From positions 1 through 64,000 of the forward strand of contig JASUTR010000107.1 of assembly GCA_035048495.1 (NCBI GenBank): a stretch of 64,000 nt of DNA, read 5' to 3'. A program made the translations under genes and the position numbers. Below, piece by piece: positions 33,821 to 48,109 of this stretch (the first letter of the stretch is position 1; each line of letters opens with the position of its first letter). The stretch comes from Euptelea pleiosperma (lineage: Eukaryota > Streptophyta > Magnoliopsida > Ranunculales > Eupteleaceae). The notes under the pieces were generated by a model. That model was not told the origin of the DNA. It saw only the letters and a list, made by a program, of their open reading frames with translations, and ran no database searches.

Positions 33821-34065
33821 GTATGTTATGTGGCCTAAATTCTTGAGATGATTTCTGTGAATTGCCATATCATTCTTACACTTCCCTGAAAGTAGTATGC
33901 ACATCATTTCTCTCTCACTTTTTTATCTATGCACAGACAGAGTAGTTGACTGGTGAATTTTCATAATTATTTTACCAATGCAAATCATTATGTTCAATCT
34001 GATATTTATCTTTACCAATTCAAATCATGAAAACCAGACCATTTCTGCAATCTCTTGATCTACAG

Positions 34066-34500
34066 GCCTTGAGCTCCCATGCAACAAATAGCATTCCTGC
34101 ATCCACAGTGGCAATAGTTCAACAGCAACCAGTGGCGCAGCTGTATCCACAAGTTCACGTGCCCCATTTCCCGAATTTCATGCCATATCGTCAGTTACTC
34201 TCTCCAGTATATGTCCCACCAATGGTGCCTGGGTATTCCAGTAACCCTGGGTATCCTCACCCCTCTAATGGCAACAGCTACCTGCTGATGCCAGGGAGTA
34301 GTTCACACCTAGCTGCTGGTGGCCTCAAGTATGGAACCTCACAGTATAAGCCAATCCCGGGAGGCAGTCCCACAGGATATGGAAGTTATACCAATCCAGC
34401 AGGATATGCTATCAATGCCCAGGGAACAGTTGGGGGTGCTACTGGATTTGAGGACTCAACAAGGACCAAGTACAAAGAGGGCTACATACCAAACCCACAG
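34066..34500 (+). CDS. GIP1-like retained exon 8 (last one present)
   Basis: 435 nt, 145 codons in phase 0, encoding ALSSHATNSIPASTVAIVQQ and on to the Pro/Gly/Tyr-rich region and KEGYIPNPQ. A consensus donor GTAAAG follows at 34501, but no following exon with the family's C-terminal tail is found. The open frame upstream of the acceptor (from 34027) is intronic. Copy 1 has Cys at 8667 for Ser at 34366. Equivalents are 8367-8801 and 56882-57316. Confidence 0.86.
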
Positions 34501-36301
34501 GTAAAGTATAATTAGTTTGTAAATAATAGCCGTGTTTTTGTAGATTTTTGTCCATCTTGTTGAGGAGAAACAATTTCATAGCAAACATGCTCATAAATCT
34601 TGGTGGTTCAATTGATGGGTCGCATCTTGTCTTGAACATGGCCACAAACAGTGGCGGGCAAGGATTTTGTTCAAGGGTGGGAAAAGTGTCAATCGACAAT
34701 GTCAATAACAGCTGATGACATTTTTAGTTTCTTTTCTCTTTGTTTTCCCGAGATCTCCTCGATCTCTTTTTTTATATATACCTTTGACTTTTCAAAAAAA
34801 AAAAAAAAAAAATAGCACCAGCTGTTTTTTGTGGGTCTATTCATATGGGCCCTTATCCATTGGACCAATTTAACAAGTAGCCCAGAAAAAAAAAATACTT
34901 TTCAAATGGTTAAACTGAGTTTTGGTTTGAGAGGTCTTCTGCATGTGTACTAATGATTTGACTGTTCATATTGATAAGAATATACTCCTTTGTGTTATTT
35001 AGACAAGTTGCTTTAGGTAGATCACATATTCTAGGATATTTTTGCATTTTGGAAACTTTCCAAAATTTTGAATTCTAACAATTAAGGTTTTCAATTTTAG
35101 TAGATCCTATTTTTAGAGAATTTTTACTCTTTGAGATTCTTCAAATTTGGAAAACCTTGACATAGGAAATAACAAAATTCTTATTTTTGAAAATTTTCAA
35201 TTTGATCAGGATTTCATTATTTTACAAATTTGGAAGGTTTCCAAAATCGGGATGATTCGAAATTAGTAATTTTCGAACCCTAATTCAGGAATTTCTAAAT
35301 TCGGATTCAAACCCTAATTTGGAAGTAATTCAAATACATGCTTAAAATAAATTGCATGTTTCTTGAAACCTTAAAAAGTGGGTAACCTTCTAAAATAATT
35401 TTTAAACCTCAACCCACTGCGATCTAACCTATGTTGCACAAATACGGTTTGAATGCGGGTAGGGAGCGAAATCTCACTTAGTAGGAATTGAGCCCAAAGC
35501 CATGAAGAATACCCCTCCCTATTGCAAAGGAGACCCCGTGGTGTGCCCACAGGTCGGTAAGATCTCTAGGGCTTATTTCTATCCAGTTCGTTCCATTGTC
35601 ACATTGTTTGACTCAATATAAGAGTCTTTAGATTATCAACACTCCTTACCTACTCCTGGGTTCCTTACTGATGAGGAATCCCGCAGACGGATCTCATCGA
35701 TCCAGTTTCTAAAGATTGATGATTCTCTCGGTCTCAATGTGCTTCATCTTAATTGGGGGTGTTTACTAAGATCATCCTCGTTACACAATGTGTTTGCGGC
35801 TCTGCTAAGTCAAATCTTCTCATGGCTTCTTGTACTTTGTTTTATACGTTTTGGGGTTAGTATTTCATCAAACACTTTGACGCGCATGTGTCCCAAAGTC
35901 AACAAGTTGATATTTTGATGGGTCTAGCGCAACAAATGGAACAGTTACAAATGTTTACGCTTGATATGAGGCGTGAAAGATTAAAAAAAATCAATTCCAA
36001 AGGAATAATAATGTATCTAATGAGGACATTAAAGATTAAAAAATGAAAGAGAGATCAATTTCACATAGAGTTGACAAATTTCCTAAATACAGAAACACAC
36101 TTCAAAAGATTGCCATAGGATAGTTTGTTGCTTAGAAACCATAGGAGAGAGTGTATTATTTCGAGTAATCAAATTCTTTGAAGGTAGTTTTAAATCGTTT
36201 CAAACGATCACAACAGCAAACATTTGTAATTGTTTAAACTTGTCCATTTGCAACGGTCCCAAAACGCTGTTAAATTTGCAATAGTCCAAGTTGCTAAAAC
36301 T

Positions 36302-36481
36302 GCAGCGGTTCAAAACCGTTGCTAAAATTGCAGCGGTTCAAAACCGTTGCTAAATTGCAGCGGTTCAAAACCGTTGCTAAATTGCAACGGTTCAAAACCG
36401 TTGCTAAAATTGCAACGGTTCAAAACCGTTGCTAGCAGACCAAAACCGTTGCTAAATGTGCAACGGTTCAAAACTGATGCT
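36302..36481. repeat. Palindromic AACGGTT VNTR, copy 2 (5 core units)
   Basis: Same array as 13435-13661 but 47 bp shorter, with five core units. Confidence 0.92.
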
Positions 36482-36932
36482 AACATTGCAGCTGCTATTA
36501 AATTTTCAACGGTCCAAAATCGATGCTAAATTTGCATAAAATAGACAATCAACATTGCCGAAAAAGAACAAATGATGCAATACGATTTATCCTACAAAAA
36601 TCGTTTAAGAGATGTTAAGAATGTTATTACTATTTTGGATATGAAGCTGGCCATTTTCTAATAAATTTTATACCAATCTATGTGAACTTATAAAAAAAAT
36701 ACCAAAAACAATGCTACGCATGCATCTTAATTTTTAGCCTACGCCTAAATCAATGAATGGACAATAGGACATTTTGGTCCCTTGTTTGGTGGATATTAGA
36801 CTCCTATTTTTTTACTTTTGTTTTAGCAAGATCATCACCCTAATTCTTCAAAACAGAAGATTTCACCTATCTAAAATTTTGATCGTTTGAAGGAAAAGCA
36901 TTTGAATTCTTGGCAAGGATAAAACCCATGAC

Positions 36933-37190
36933 CACTACAACAAAAAGCTTAATTTGCAACATCCAATTTTTGTACTTTGCAACGGTTTTGAGCTGTTCCA
37001 CAATTTGACAACGGTTCAAAACCGTTTCAAACATTTATAACCGTTTCAATAATTCATGTACAAAGTTCGTACATGTGTTGGTTTTTGACACCATTCTTAT
37101 CCGTTTTAAAATATCACAGGAACCGTTTCTTAATCTTAGAAACAGTTCAAAACTGCATTGAAATTGTGATACATTTGTGGACAACGGTTT
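36933..37190 (+). mobile_element. CACTA-type terminus 1, copy 2
   Basis: Counterpart of 14113-14370. Confidence 0.65.
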
Positions 37191-37435
37191 GAAACCGTTT
37201 CGAATGAGTAAGTAAAAGTAAAAAAAAATGGCGCAAACATTTCCCGTGCTTATATACCTTTTATTACCCTTATTCACCTTTTATCTCTTATGCTTCATTT
37301 ATCGATCTCTCCCCTCTTGTTCTCAAAAACCTTGAAAAACCCTAACCCTGCATTCTCCCCTCACCACCCCTACTCAAAGCATCAACGTCCCTCCCTTAGA
37401 TTTCTCTCAATCCTCCTCACTACTACCATCCAAAA

Positions 37436-37603
37436 ATGACGAACCCTAATCTCTCCTCTCTGTGTTGCCATTGTCATCGCTCCACGCTATATATTGTTGT
37501 TGACATTGTGCTGCACTCATTGTTCAAGCTCAGCCACCCCACAAGAGTTGTTCGATTCTTCCTCTCAGGTATTGTCTTTGTCTCAGTGGAAATCTTTTGT
37601 TAG
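37436..37603 (+). CDS. Unrecognised 55-codon ORF or first exon, copy 2
   Basis: Counterpart of 14616-14783. The alanine after SGI is valine here (GTC for GCC), so GIVFVS. Confidence 0.3.
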   Translation: MTNPNLSSLCCHCHRSTLYIVVDIVLHSLFKLSHPTRVVRFFLSGIVFVSVEIFC

Positions 37604-39748
37604 TGTTTTGACAGTGGTCTGAGATTAGGGTCAAAGATTAAAGTTGGGATTTGGGGGGTAACAATGCTTGAATGTCACGGCTAGAAATTCATGCACCAAT
37701 AGACCCTAAAGAGGGTGAATCAAGCATTAACTGTGGGAATCAAGCATATATTACTTTGTGTGCTCAGATCCAAAGGTTTACATTGGTCTGTGATTTGAGG
37801 ATAAGATTAAAGGTGGGATTTTGGGTCTAAGATTAGAATGTTGCAGATTACGTCAAGAAGGGGTTATCATCTGTTGCATTGGAGTTTGTTGTTTCAATTA
37901 GGGTTTCATTTTGTTTGCTTTGTTGGTAGATTTTCTAGTATTTTTTTTACCTTTTTCTGTTTTCTTTGGTAGGGTTTTGTTTTCTATTGTAGTGGTTTTG
38001 TATATCTGATTTTCCATGAATTTTTAATGACTTTTGTGCTTGATCTATATCAATTCAGATATTAGAGTTGGTTTCCAAGAGATTTTGGTGGATTAGATGT
38101 GATTAACATAGTTTCTATAGCTCACAAATCTGTTTTAATTTGCTGATTTGATCGTAGATATCTAACATAGTTTTTATACCTCACAAATTTCTTCCATTAT
38201 TGAGGTCTTTATTTTGTCCTTCTTGACCATATCGTATCTTATTTCTACTTACTGTTTTTTAGTTTGGTTCTATCAAGTAATTCTGTAGCTACCAGATTTG
38301 TCAAATCACTTTGAAAGTCATTCACTAGGTTAGGGAAAACAAGGTTGATGTTTGAGGAGCTGTTGAGCTCTAGCTTTTCTTTTATCCATTTTACTTGATG
38401 TTTAAGGAGTTGTTGAGGTTATTGATACCTTTATCTTCTGGGTTAGTTGAGTTTGTAGGGAAGCAAATACCTCAAGCCAATTTTTGTTGCATTTTATAAT
38501 TTTATTTCTTTTCTATGTGTGTAACTTGGGTCTCCAAAGTTCATTATTGTGGTTAACTGGCAAATTCGGTAAGGTGCTAATTTGATTCCAAGTTTTGTCA
38601 AGATGCATGATTCTGTATCACAAAACCATAGCAGTTAGAAACGTTGTATCCATGTTTCTTAATTTTTCTTCCATATGCCTTAATATTGTACCCTTACATG
38701 CCCATTAATTGATTATTTAATGCTTTTTCTTTTCCTATTACTGAAGTGTCCCTCTTCTATAAAACCTTGGTTTATATTTGTTATAGAAATGTTTATCACT
38801 GTTTCTTCCATATGTTCTTTCGATGTATGAATAATACTTGCTGACTTTAATTGTCATATCATTGGAGAGGTATGCTATATTCCTATCATTTGCTTATATT
38901 GTAATTGCATAATGAAATCCTCAAGTTCTTTCCTAGAGAAGAGGAAGAACTTGAACATAGCTTTTATGATAATTACAATATTGAGCCATATTGCAACTCT
39001 GCTCATTGCTAGAGGTTTCTTGTTGTGATTGTTTGGATGGCTTAAGACATGGGGTTTTAGGGTACATCAATCTGGATCTTTAATATTTCATTTTTCCCTC
39101 AATAATGTGAAACTTTGTAATTGTTTACAAAAGAGATTTGGCCTAGATTTGCTCAAAATGGTTTGCTTCTAATGTAGTTGTAATATAATGTCAACTCAAA
39201 AGGATGTCCTTTAGTAGAGTTAGGTAAAAGAGAATGTTGCTACTAATGAAAAGAATTTGGATGATGCTTGACTTTGCACGATATGCTACCTGTGTGTTTT
39301 TTCAGTTTCCCGTAAAAGTTTGTTTTTCTTCCATTGTCTTGTTTATAGGCAGGAAGGAGTTAGTATTTCCTTTTACCACTTGGCTACTTCCTTAGTGTAA
39401 GACTTAGTGGAAGTTTGGTTGAAGGGTTTGACTATGTCTAAATACTTAATGTTTTTTACTTTACTTTTTGAAGCTTAATTAGCTTCTTCAGGTATGATAT
39501 TATATATATTCGCATTAGTTCATCATTTTTTATAACTATTGACAAACAGACAGGTGAATAAAATAAATCAAAAGAAATAGAGGAAGTGCATGGAATTCTA
39601 GGTCCAATACCTGGGAAGTGAAATAAATGTATATACTATGTACACTAAATGATTTTTTAATGATCCAAACATAAAAATGTTGTTAGTTATAATGTTCTAT
39701 ACTTGCCAACGAAATTAAGATGAGCAATAGAACTTGTAGGAGTAAATC

Positions 39749-39774
39749 ATATATATATATATATATATATATAT
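39749..39774. repeat. (AT)13 microsatellite, copy 2
   Basis: The same locus, two units shorter than copy 1. Confidence 0.95.
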
Positions 39775-41362
39775 GTTAGTCCATAGAGGAACACTTGCTA
39801 TATTGTTAATCTATTATGGGAGTACCTATTGTATTGCTAATGAAAATGTTTCCTTTATCACAGACTGCAACAAGGCCTAGTCTTTTTCATGTCCAACTCT
39901 ATTTGTTTTATTAATTTATTTTGTAAGCACTAGGCTAACTCTGTTGGTATGTGCTTCATAGCATACACTGAAATTGGATATATTGAGCCTTGTTGGAGAG
40001 ACTACAAACAATCTATAACTCAGGTTGCCACCTGTAGTCTTCATATTAAGCAAATTTCACCCATTAAAACCTCTTAATGTACAGTGTTTTTAAAATGTGA
40101 TGTTGCTGGTTCCTTGTTCATCTCTATAGGAACCCCTTTAAATGTTGTGCTCAAGATTTTTTATCCTTCGAACCGTACAATGCATGCATAAATGGAATTT
40201 AATGCTTGGTTAATTCTTAAAGCATTTAATGCTTGGGAAGGAAAGGAAAAGCAAGACACAAAGTATGTCAGAATGGTACAAAGTGATGTCTTTAATTAGT
40301 GCCATTCTGCCTACTTGAGACAAAGTTCAGATTGTCCACCTAGATCCTATATGATATTCTCCGGATGATGGATTAAAGTGTAATATTTATGATGACGATG
40401 TAAACAATCAAAGTGTCATCATCATATACGCAAAGATTTTGGAAATCTGAGGTTATCACAGAACTATGATTCTATTTAATTCTAAAGGTGTCCCTGGATC
40501 CTATTTGTACTTCTGTTCCCGTCTCCATTCCCAATAGAAGCAGTTTCCTAGCTACTCAAACTTGCAGTATATTACCATATTGTTTGTTTGTATTTTTAGT
40601 TACATTCTAAACCTAGTCGTGAATCAGAGGTGCTGAAACAGGTGCAAGAAACTTCAAACTTGTCCTTTACCTAGCAGAGCATATCTCCCTTGCTTCTAAG
40701 TAACCTAGATGCATTTCTGAACATTTTGTAGCTTTGCTATATGGCAAAAATATCTTTACTTGCTATAGCTTTTGTGTGGTCATGTAGGAAATCGTATGCA
40801 TGTCCATAAAAAATGAATGCATATGATTTAACTTAATAGATAATTGATGAATCAGAGGAATTAATTAGTTCTCTTTTTCTAGAACTTAATTTTATGGTAA
40901 GTAGATATGTTTTAGCACATTAATGTATGGAAATGTTAAATGTTAGGCATATGTAATAATTTTTTGCTTCCCTTGTATTTTTTCATCTTTCTTTAATAAA
41001 TTTTCTTTTGTTATCAGTCATATCTAGCATTGTAGCTTTATGTTTGCTCGTTTTGGGTTTAGTTCTCTCTTCGTTTATATCTTGTTTAGTAGAATTTAGG
41101 GTTTTTAATTTCTTTCTAGATGATTCCTCTGTTTTAATTTATATTCAAGTAATAATTATATTATTCATCAACCTGTAACATCCCTGACCCCGCTCTGCTA
41201 TACCCATGGTATAGTGAATGAAGGGTCCTTGTGGTCTATCCTCTTCCTTCTTCTTCTTTTATCTTCCTTTTTCTTTTTCTTTTTTCTTTGTTTTTCTTTT
41301 CTGTATTTTTTTTTTGATAAAGAGAAGACGGAGAAACGAGATCAATGGAGATTGTGGAGGGA

Positions 41363-42006
41363 CACTACACCAAAATTGCCTATTTGCAACGGTTCTGGAC
41401 CGTTGTGAAACTAATTTGAAACGGCTTAAAACCGTTGCAAAAAGTGGCATTTCAAATTAAATTGCAACGGCTCAAACCCGTTTCATTCTGAATTCCACAT
41501 GGGAATAAACATTTTTGCAACGGTTTTGAACCGTTTCAAGTCTTGAAACGGTTCAAAACCGTTGCAAAATATAAAATAGAAACGGTTTAAAACCGTTGCA
41601 AAATATAAAATAGAAACGGTTTTAAACTGTTGCGGTATTTACATTGCAACGGTTTTGAACCATTTCTATTAGCAACGGCTCAAAACCGTCTCAAAATGTA
41701 ATTATGGAACGGTTTTGAACCGTTTTAAACCATGTTTCGTCACAGTTATAAATCATTTAAAATTAAGAAACGGTGCGAAACCATTGCAAATGATTGTAAT
41801 GCAATGGTTGTAAACCGTTTCTGACTTATGGTTTGTCACAATTATGAATTATTTAAAACTAAGCAACGGTTCTAAACCGTTGCAAAATATGATTCTGCAA
41901 TGTTTTGAAAATTTGTGAAACGGTTTTGATCCGTTTCAACTGTGAAATTTGAAGCGGTTGATATTGTTGAAACGGTTTTGAACCGTTGCAAACGGAAAGA
42001 AATTGC
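41363..42006 (+). mobile_element. Second CACTA-type terminus, copy 2
   Basis: Counterpart of 18547-19190. The copy 3 counterpart lies beyond the window. Confidence 0.68.
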
Positions 42007-43214
42007 AAAAAAAAATTATGCCTTATAAATGGCAATGTTGATGGTTGACCTGGTATAATTAACAATAGTTAAGTAATAGTCTTTTCCGGACAGATAAGGT
42101 ATTTAAGGCGAAAGTGAAATAGGAAATGGGAACTTGGAAGATCATCCAAGCTATAAAAAAGCCACAAATAATTAGGCTTCAACAAAATTTGGACAGATCT
42201 CAAACTAAGATATCTAAACATGTAATAACAAGTATATAACTTGTAGGAAAAGGGTGACAAGTATATAACTTGTCTGAGGGAACCATTTATGAGGACTAGA
42301 ACATTACAAAGCCCAAGAGGCTTTTGAAAGATTTAAATATACTAGTGGGTGGCTTGTGCCCACGGCAGTCCCCGACAAAGAGTCCGAAACTTGCAAACAA
42401 ATGAACCCACAATGTGAACAACTGAACCCACCATTCAATAGGCAAATTCGTAATCTGTGTAAATTGGAGGGTGATCGCCGAACAAATACATATCATTCAC
42501 TACCTAGGTGCACATGTAGGGGCTAGAAGTTTGAAATCTACCATTCATTGGCTTCCCCAAATGACTAAAGAATCACCAAATCAGAAGTTTGAAACATCTG
42601 ATCTACCACATTCACTATCACTATTGGAATCCAATTGCAATGGTTTCTCTTGAAACTGGTATTGTTTGTGCCCACTTGCAACATGGTTTGTCAACATTGC
42701 AGATCATGCAAAGTGCTTGACAAAGTGCATGCTACCCTTGAATGTTTGGCTCATGAGTTGTCAACATTCTTAGGTATTGTCATACCCAGAATTTGGCAGT
42801 TGAGCTGAAACTTGCAGCATAGAGAGGGACTAAGGTAAGGTGGGCCAACAGGTGGACCTCTTTGGTTCCATTTCCTCATCTGCCACATGATCCAAACATC
42901 CATACAGTCAGTGGTCTTTAAGAGTGTGCCACATGGATCATACCGTGGTCCGTGATGTGAGCCACATGTCACACTAATTGGTAATGGTGGAGGTACATTC
43001 CTCCCTTCTCTTTTCTCCTTCCCTTCTATTTTTTTTTCTTCTTTTTCTTCTTTTCTTCTCTCTTTTTTTTTTCTTTGATCTTCTTTTTAGGAGAGGACCA
43101 GTATAGAAAGCGGCTGGGATTGGAGATGGTAGGCGGATGAAGAGGAGTTGGGAGGATGAGGGCAGTGCCTGTAAGTCGGGAGAGTTGCTGGCCAAACCGG
43201 CAACTGCCATAGAT

Positions 43215-43431
43215 GCAGGTGCCACGATCGTTACAAAGATAGACCTTAAGATTGACTACCATTAAGTTCACATTTGTTCGGGAGATGAGTGGAAAATAGT
43301 CATGCCCTTTGGATTGACCAATGCCCCGAGTACTTTTATGAGGGTTATGACAGGTATTGAGGTCTTTCATGGGGAAGTTCCTAGTTATGTACGTCGATGA
43401 TACCTTGATTTATAGCATCTCCGAGGAAGAG
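43215..43431 (+). mobile_element. Ty3/gypsy reverse-transcriptase fragment, copy 2
   Basis: Counterpart of 20399-20615. Confidence 0.82.
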
Positions 43432-43562
43432 TTATGTAGACAAGGAAGTGTCCTGTATTCAACGGCCAGGCCGAGCTCGAGGTTGAGACTTAGGTAGAGA
43501 TCGTTGGGGTGGTCACCAACCCCCGCTGAATATCAGGGCCCCTATGACCCGATGATTGCATC

Positions 43563-44051
43563 ATGAAGACGGTTAAGATTGATGCTCTTAGCTTTGACAG
43601 TCGGCTGGACCCAAAAGTTTTCATTGTCTGGTTGTCAGATATGGACCACTATGTTGAGTTGTTCAAATTGTCTGAAAGTTGTAGATTTCGGTTTACGAAG
43701 ATAAAATTTTGGTAGGACAAGCCAAACTTTACTGAACCAAACATCGAGCGTATGTTTACGAGAAGTGGCGAGGAGCCCATTGTTCAGTGGACTAAAATGA
43801 AGGAAATCCTCAAGGAGAAGTATTTTCCTAAGAGATTTTGCGAGAGATTTTTTGATCAATGTCAATTCCTTCGCCAGGTATATATGTTTGTCGCTGACTA
43901 CGTCGCAAAATTCGACGAATACATGATACGGTGTAACATCAGGGAAGACCCTCTCATGACCCCATCCAGGTTTCCTATGGGTCTCCGATTTGACCCTCTC
44001 ATGACCCCATGGCTCATTTCCCATGATATCCACACTTTGCAGAACGCATAG
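43563..44051 (+). mobile_element. Ty3/gypsy gag fragment, copy 2
   Basis: Counterpart of 20747-21235, with the same internal stop. One substitution changes Met-Arg to Ile-Arg near 43927. Confidence 0.82.
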
Positions 44052-44075
44052 TGGAATTGGTGTGGATCCGTAGAT

Positions 44076-44298
44076 GTTCCTCAATCTAGAGAGAACCACG
44101 TAAATCTATGTTGTGGTGGTTTGCATCTTTGTCTTTTGTTTGTATATTGTTCTTTCTTTGCAACAATTTCGTGATATGTAATTCCTTTGTTTTTTGTTTT
44201 AGGGGTGTTGGCTTTAGCCTTGAGTAGGTCATCTCAACCTCCTCAACTTCTTTGTATCCTTCCCTTTCTCCTTAATAAAGTTATACTTATAAAAAAAA
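44076..44298 (+). mobile_element. LINE 3' untranslated end, copy 2
   Basis: Counterpart of 21260-21482. Confidence 0.45.
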
Positions 44299-44435
44299 TT
44301 ATACTAAACTCTAAAAAATCCATAACTTAAGAGGAATGTTTATTAAAAAAAGATTTAGGAACCCCGTAAGTAAAAATGTTTTAGTTATCTCTAACTATAA
44401 TAATAGGGTTTTACAATCCCAAAACTCAAAGCTTT

Positions 44436-44642
44436 AGATTTGAAGATTTTGCGTTTCGTTGGGGTCATTTGATTTCCTAAGTGTAGGCTTGCTCGTAGGG
44501 TTGGTCTTTCGGTTTTTTTGGAGGGCTTGTGTTGCTCTATAGTTGTGCCTTTATTGCTACCTTGTCTTTGGCTGCATTTGTATAGTTTGTGGACCTTCTC
44601 AGCCCCGTTTTATTATATATCTTTTCCCGATAAAAAAAAAAA
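44436..44642 (+). mobile_element. LINE 3' end, copy 2
   Basis: Counterpart of 21620-21826. Confidence 0.55.
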
Positions 44643-44913
44643 CTAAAAAATAAAAATAAAAAATACATCACACCTATACAATATCTTAAAACGCTTTAGT
44701 TAAAAAAACTCTAGTTCTAACTACAATAATAGGGTTATACTCAGAACCTAAAATTTTGAAAAATAAATCAGAAAATACCAACATACCCATCAGTGAAAAA
44801 AAACTAATTCTAAAAATCCATAATAGAAACATTTTATCACAAATAAAATAGGAAAAACCCATAAATAAAAAGTTAGATTTTTAAAAAAAAAAAAAAGATC
44901 ATCATTACGTCGT

Positions 44914-45299
44914 AAGTAAAGGAGTAAAACTTCATGGACCTTCGATGGTCAAGCCACGTGGCAACATTAGAGGACGCTGACCATATGGATGTTTGGCCAA
45001 TCCCTATGTGGCCTACAAACCAATAATCAGCCTGGTTAGTGATTTCAAACCTTTAGATCCATGTACCCCAAATGGTGGTTACTGCTTAAATTCCCATGGT
45101 TAAAATCAACCCTTGAAAATGAATCAAATCCAATGCTTAGAAATCACTAATCAAGTTGATTTTTGGTTTGTAGGTGTATGGATTTGCCAAACATGCATAT
45201 GGTTAGTGTCCTCTAAAATTGTGCCACGTGGCTCATATTGTGGGCGGTCATCGGCTTTGCTGACCGTCAGATGGTCAAAAAAGTTTCTCTTTAAGTTAA
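44914..45299. mobile_element. Foldback MITE, copy 2
   Basis: Counterpart of 22098-22483. Confidence 0.78.
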
Positions 45300-45452
45300 G
45301 GGCTTTTCTGTCATTTAACAAATTAGTTTACCCACGATTAATTTTCTCTCATTTGTCTCACAACTCTTCTCTCTCACGAACTGTTCTTCTCCCCAACTTC
45401 CTCTGATTAATTTTTTCTTTTTAGCTCAAATCTGTGAAAATTGTTCAGTAGT

Positions 45453-45968
45453 CATCTATGGCTACGCTTTACTGGTTCGGCCTTGGAGTCTACCATTTCG
45501 AAATTAATGGTCAGAATTCTCTTTGATTTTTGAAGATTCTGAGCTTGTTTTGATCAATTTCGGCAATATTCTATTTCGTCTACTCCATTACAAGTCAGAT
45601 CTGTTGTTTTCTCAAGCTATAGATCTATACAACAACGCAAATGGCGTTTGGGGTCCAGATCTCGTAAATTCGGGCTTTTGATTTTTATTCCCTTGCAGTT
45701 CATGGTGTCGAATACACTTTTGGTGTTCACGAGTTTCCGACGACAGGGGTCTTCGAAGACGAACCGAAAACAATGCCCTGGATTCATGTTTTGTAAATCA
45801 ATTCTGAACGGAAGAACAGATCTAGCTCCCAAATATGTCTGAACGTTCATGGTGAAGATCGTGGAAGAATGCACAGGCAACACATACAATCTCATTACCA
45901 AGAACTGTAACCATTTCTGCAACTACGCGTGTCTAAGAAAGAGGAAAGCCAATCGCTTGTTGGGTTAA
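45453..45968 (+). pseudogene. deSI-like (PPPDE peptidase) pseudogene, copy 2
   Basis: Counterpart of 22637-23152 with the same two frameshifts and stop, so decay preceded the duplication. Confidence 0.85.
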
Positions 45969-46044
45969 TTGACTCGCCAGAAACGGTAAGAAACCGATCC
46001 ATTTAATGTTTGAATCAGGTCTTCCATACCTACTTTCAGGCCTT

Positions 46045-46365
46045 CTAATACCCAAATGGGCTGCCGTTAATCACAACTGAATGCACTGGTGATGTGATGC
46101 AAGTTTTAATCCAGCTGATTCGTTTAAGAGGAAGGTCCAGGGCTTGAATGAAAACGAGAATAATATCCCAACTAACTGTATCATACGCTTTCTTGAGGTT
46201 TCTTTTCGCAGCACATCTGGGATGACCACCATCTCTATGATAATTTTGAAGGATGCCATGAGTGAGGAGGATAGATGTTTCTACCCTTAATGAGTGCAGA
46301 CTGGGTGAGGGTATTTTATAATCTATATTTTGATTTTGCAAGAAATTAAGTTTCCCTCTCAACAT
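46045..46365 (-). mobile_element. LINE reverse-transcriptase fragment, copy 2
   Basis: Counterpart of 23229-23549. Confidence 0.85.
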
Positions 46366-47418
46366 GGTATTGATGGGATAGTTTCTAAATTGGGTTCAGT
46401 TTATTCAAAGAGTTAAGTTGGTAGAATCTTTTGATTATTGTTTTAGTAAGTTGTTTGGATGTGTTGCAAGTCAAGTTATCAAAATAGATTGAGGACTAAG
46501 TATTCATGTTTTTGTTGATAAAGTTAAGAAGCTTATTTTTGAGAGGTTTCTGTCCTTGACTCTGCCTAATTCAAAGATGCCAACCATGGAGTTCTTAGTG
46601 TCGGTCCCTATACCTGATCTTGATTGTAATCTCAGGGAGATACTGCATCACCGATCCACGTCTTCCTGGACTGATTCAAGGTCCAGTCTACTTAGGCTCG
46701 AGTCCATGGCTCCACTTGGTTGATGTTCTGCGCTGCAACCATGAAATTGCTAGTTCTATCCCAGTTTACCCACCCAAAGAAAGAACATATAGCTAAACAC
46801 TTCCTTCTTCTTTTACCCATAAAAAGGAACTAAAAAAATAAATAAATTAGTTTAACACTTCTTTTTCATCACATACATTTATCAATTGGGGTCATGATTC
46901 GTGAATTTCTTCCCATATAGTCCTTAGTTTGCAACAGTAATTGTATGACTCTGTCAATAAATGAGTCTTTATCTTTGATTTAAAACATCAATATAGCTCA
47001 TGTGTTTATAAATATTCCAATATTATACCAAGATATGCTAGCCCAATAGCTTTCCAATATAGATAAGTTTGCCTAGTAGTTTGATAGTTTGATTGTGGTA
47101 GGAGTTTCTACTAGAATTTGATTAGGATTACGAAGTTTGATTCATAATTTCTGTAAAACAGATGTAATCACTTATTTTCTAGAGAGAGAGAATTGATGAA
47201 GTAAAATTTTACTTTGAGGCGAAGACTTCACTTGTGAAGAGTGATTCTTCATTGAATGGTGGATTCCGTTCTTGGACTGTTGAATTCCAGTTCCGTGTTC
47301 TTCCGCTCGCACTAGTGTAGAATGAGCTCTACCATTCTACACCAAAGTTATATTAGGAACATCAAGGAGATCTGGAATTCCAACCTTTCAAAGAGCTGCT
47401 ATTTGTGAATAGCATTCT

Positions 47419-48109
47419 ATTTGGAAAGAGGACTTGGAAATGAAGAACGTGGATTTTAGCTCTATTCCATTATGGATCTCATTCTTTAACCTCCCGTTCT
47501 GATCAGCAAAAGTTCTCAGCATCATTGGAAGTGTAATTGGAAAACCTCTCTTCCCTTTTCACAAAAAAGGAATAGCTTATGCTTGTCTTTGTATTGAAGT
47601 CTTTGTAGATGAAGCTTTGCCAAATTCGGTTCCTATTCACCTCGACAATAGAGATACACTTGAACATAAAGTCGAGTTCAGTTGGGTGACTCCTTGAAAG
47701 GACACATACCTAATCAATGTGGAATTGGAAAAATTGCTTCTAAGTAAATTTGGTTGGAGAAAAAAACCAGCAGAACTGAGCCTTCAAAAGGTTCACATCA
47801 TTTCAACTCAATTGGGAAGATAGTTTAATCTAACCTGGGGAAAATCATGATTCATCTTTGGATGATACTCACAATGTTCAACCTAGTTCTGAGATCCATG
47901 CCAGGTCACCTTCTGTTTGTGAAAATCACTAGATGATAGAAGCTATTCATAGCCCAACCTTAAGGGTAATAGTGAGTAATAGAAAGTTATTTGCAGACAT
48001 TTCTATTTGGTCTACATACAACTATTGAGGAACAGCCTCATCTAAACTTAAATGTTCAACCGAATTCTGAGATCCATGATTGGTCCCCTTTCTGTTTGTG
48101 AAAATCACA
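47419..48109 (+). mobile_element. LINE ORF1 (DUF4283-type) remnant, copy 2
   Basis: Counterpart of 24603-25293, with the same stops. Confidence 0.8.

Larger units (their letters stand above)
27078..34500 (+). pseudogene. GBF-interacting protein 1-like (DUF1296) gene fragment, copy 2
   Basis: This copy has the cleanest reading frame. Exons 27078-27121, 29408-29534, 30649-30781, 31119-31735, 32369-32708, 33190-33442, 33728-33820 and 34066-34500 join in phase into about 680 codons, broken only by TGA at 32527-32529. About 360 codons precede the stop and about 320 follow. The reading continues to match the family after the stop, so the stop is a mutation and not the natural end. From memory, family members are roughly 800-900 residues. 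The missing parts are the N-terminal domain before PFHEVK and the tail after YIPNPQ. A spliced transcript would carry a premature stop far from its end and would probably be unstable. Transcription is not shown by the sequence. Confidence 0.88.
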